Below, piece by piece: positions 29,454 to 30,557 of a DNA stretch of 30,557 nt. Source of the DNA: Gudongella sp051744365 (lineage in GTDB: Bacteria > Bacillota > Clostridia > Tissierellales > Tissierellaceae); contig JBNJCX010000022.1 of assembly GCA_051744365.1 (NCBI GenBank), positions 1-30,557 of the forward strand. The letters run 5' to 3'. The position numbers were made by a program, and so were the translations under genes. Each line of letters begins with the position of its first letter. Positions within the stretch are counted from its first letter, which is position 1. Below the pieces are notes generated by a model. It searched no databases. It was not told where the DNA came from and saw only the letters and a program-made list of their open reading frames with translations.

Positions 29454-30469
29454 TAAATGAAATTGGTAACATTCATTCCAAGATATACCAGATAAAATGC
29501 CATAAGCATGGCCCCTTCTCTTCTTCTGATCCTGCTTCCCTTGTTCAAGGTTACCAGTCTGAAAGTCAGGAGTATAATTGCCATTGCCGGGAAGTGTATC
29601 TTGTAGAATATTATCGGAACAGCAAGACCCTGTGGTGTCACTGCAGCCGATACACCTATTACAAATAGGACATTCAGTATATCTGCACCAATAATATTTC
29701 CCACGGCCAAATCTCCATGACCCTTCATGACAGCCTTGATACTGGTGGTAAGCTCAGGAAGACTTGTTCCAAATGCCACTAGTGTTGCAGCTATTATACT
29801 TTGGGGAACTCCCACTCTGATTGCCGTCAGCTCCACCGTAGGTATCAGAACCTTTGAGGACAGTATGACTATTGCCATTCCTATTGCCATCAGCAGAAAC
29901 TTTCTCACAATTATTCCCTTTGAAACCTCTTCATCTGATTGGCTTTCATTTAATGCCGACTCCCTTCTGGACTCCTTAAAGGACCAGTAAAGATACAAAA
30001 CAAGCATTGCAACAAAGGCAAATCCCATTGACTGGGATATTGTCCCAACCTTTCCTCCTGAAAATAGTGGTAGGGAGAATGCAATCAAGAGAGCTGCCGA
30101 AATAAGCTTTACCCAGCCCTGGATTCTGATTGTGCTCTGGTCTATATCAATTGGCTTAATAACCGCAGCCAATCCAATTATAAGTCCTGAATTTACTATT
30201 ATTGATCCAACGGCATTTCCAAGAGCCATGTCCGGACTTCCCTGAATTGCCGCCATTGTGGATACGGACAGTTCAGGCAATGTAGTTCCCAGAGCCACTA
30301 TTGTGGCGCCAATTATCGCCTTTGGTATATTTAGGTATCCCGAAACAACTACTGCCTCGTCAATAAGAAGGTCTGCTCCTTTGCTTAAGACGTAAAGACT
30401 CGCTGCGATAACTCCCAGAAGAAAAATTATCGGCAATGGGTTAATGATACTTAAAACTAAATCTTCCAT
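29453..30469 (-). CDS. Calcium/sodium antiporter, CaCA family (YrbG-like)
   Basis: Membrane exchanger likely moving Ca2+ out against Na+ or H+. The 338-residue protein has ten or so helices in two inverted halves, each with the ion-site motif: ALGTTLPELS (GTTLPE, 61-66) and AFGTSLPELT (GTSLPE, 234-239), plus GNAVGSIIVNSGLI and GNIIGADILNVLFV. A charged cytoplasmic loop (about 165-185) lies between the halves. AAGGAG precedes the ATG at 30467-30469; the frame is open 14 codons further upstream without a better site. Ion choice is not decided by sequence. A link to the Na+ exported by the mmd pump is possible but speculative. Confidence 0.9.
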   Translation of the reverse strand: MEDLVLSIINPLPIIFLLGVIAASLYVLSKGADLLIDEAVVVSGYLNIPKAIIGATIVALGTTLPELSVSTMAAIQGSPDMALGNAVGSIIVNSGLIIGLAAVIKPIDIDQSTIRIQGWVKLISAALLIAFSLPLFSGGKVGTISQSMGFAFVAMLVLYLYWSFKESRRESALNESQSDEEVSKGIIVRKFLLMAIGMAIVILSSKVLIPTVELTAIRVGVPQSIIAATLVAFGTSLPELTTSIKAVMKGHGDLAVGNIIGADILNVLFVIGVSAAVTPQGLAVPIIFYKIHFPAMAIILLTFRLVTLNKGSRIRRREGAMLMAFYLVYLGMNVTNFI

Positions 30470-30557
30470 TTCAATCTCCTTAATAGTATAATACATTTTC
30501 CTCAGTCTCATTGCACAATTTCATTTTCCTTTCAGTCTATGAAATTGGCATTCGTTG

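Noticed and set aside
1..30557. CRISPR arrays, tRNA/rRNA genes, prophage or transposase genes, toxin-antitoxin or defence systems
   Set aside because: None found by reading both strands; intergenic spaces are short and the genes are core or catabolic functions.

Overview
The window looks like chromosomal DNA from a low-GC, Gram-positive anaerobe of the Clostridia/Tissierellia type. The pointers are AT-rich intergenic DNA, strong AGGAGG-type ribosome binding sites with several TTG starts, the gene run spoVG-glmU-prs-pth-mfd-prsA-spoVB-yabN-hup-yabO-divIC-yabR-tilS-hpt-ftsH, and a sodium-pumping methylmalonyl-CoA decarboxylase. I cannot name the genus from sequence alone. I see no phage, insertion sequence with transposase, CRISPR array, rRNA or tRNA. 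Coding density is high, and no gene-free stretch exceeds 300 bases; the longest is 5450-5719.

Layout from right to left, the direction most genes are read. At 29453-30469 is a CaCA-type cation antiporter (minus strand), converging on murC (28008-29408, the only plus-strand gene) across a shared hairpin. murC is divergent from spoVG, which carries a well-matched sigma-H-type promoter. Then come glmU, prs, pth, mfd and prsA (envelope precursors, PRPP, tRNA recycling, repair, secretion folding), then spoVB, yabN/mazG, hup, yabO, divIC and yabR (envelope, nucleoid, division, ribosome rescue), then tilS, hpt and ftsH. This is the classic Firmicutes backbone, but the sporulation genes usually interleaved in it (spoVT, yabP, yabQ, spoIIE) are missing here, as is purR next to spoVG.

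Between ftsH and coaX, often near neighbours in Firmicutes, lies an eight-gene metabolic block (3853-11127): split B12-dependent methylmalonyl-CoA mutase (two subunits), MeaB, methylmalonyl-CoA epimerase, and the four subunits of a Na+-translocating methylmalonyl-CoA decarboxylase. Together they would convert succinyl-CoA to propionyl-CoA and CO2 while exporting Na+. The block has its own promoter with two copies of a 10-bp palindromic element exactly 42 bp apart, a strong terminator at its end, and a 270-bp mosaic of REP/MITE-like repeats between two decarboxylase subunit genes.

Left of the block are a P1-family (DmpA/NylC-type) self-processing amidase, then a pantothenate-type group: an ECF transporter S component, coaX (type III pantothenate kinase) and dusB. 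Several promoters (for panT, ftsH, yabR and prsA) lie on or directly against the stop codon of the preceding gene.
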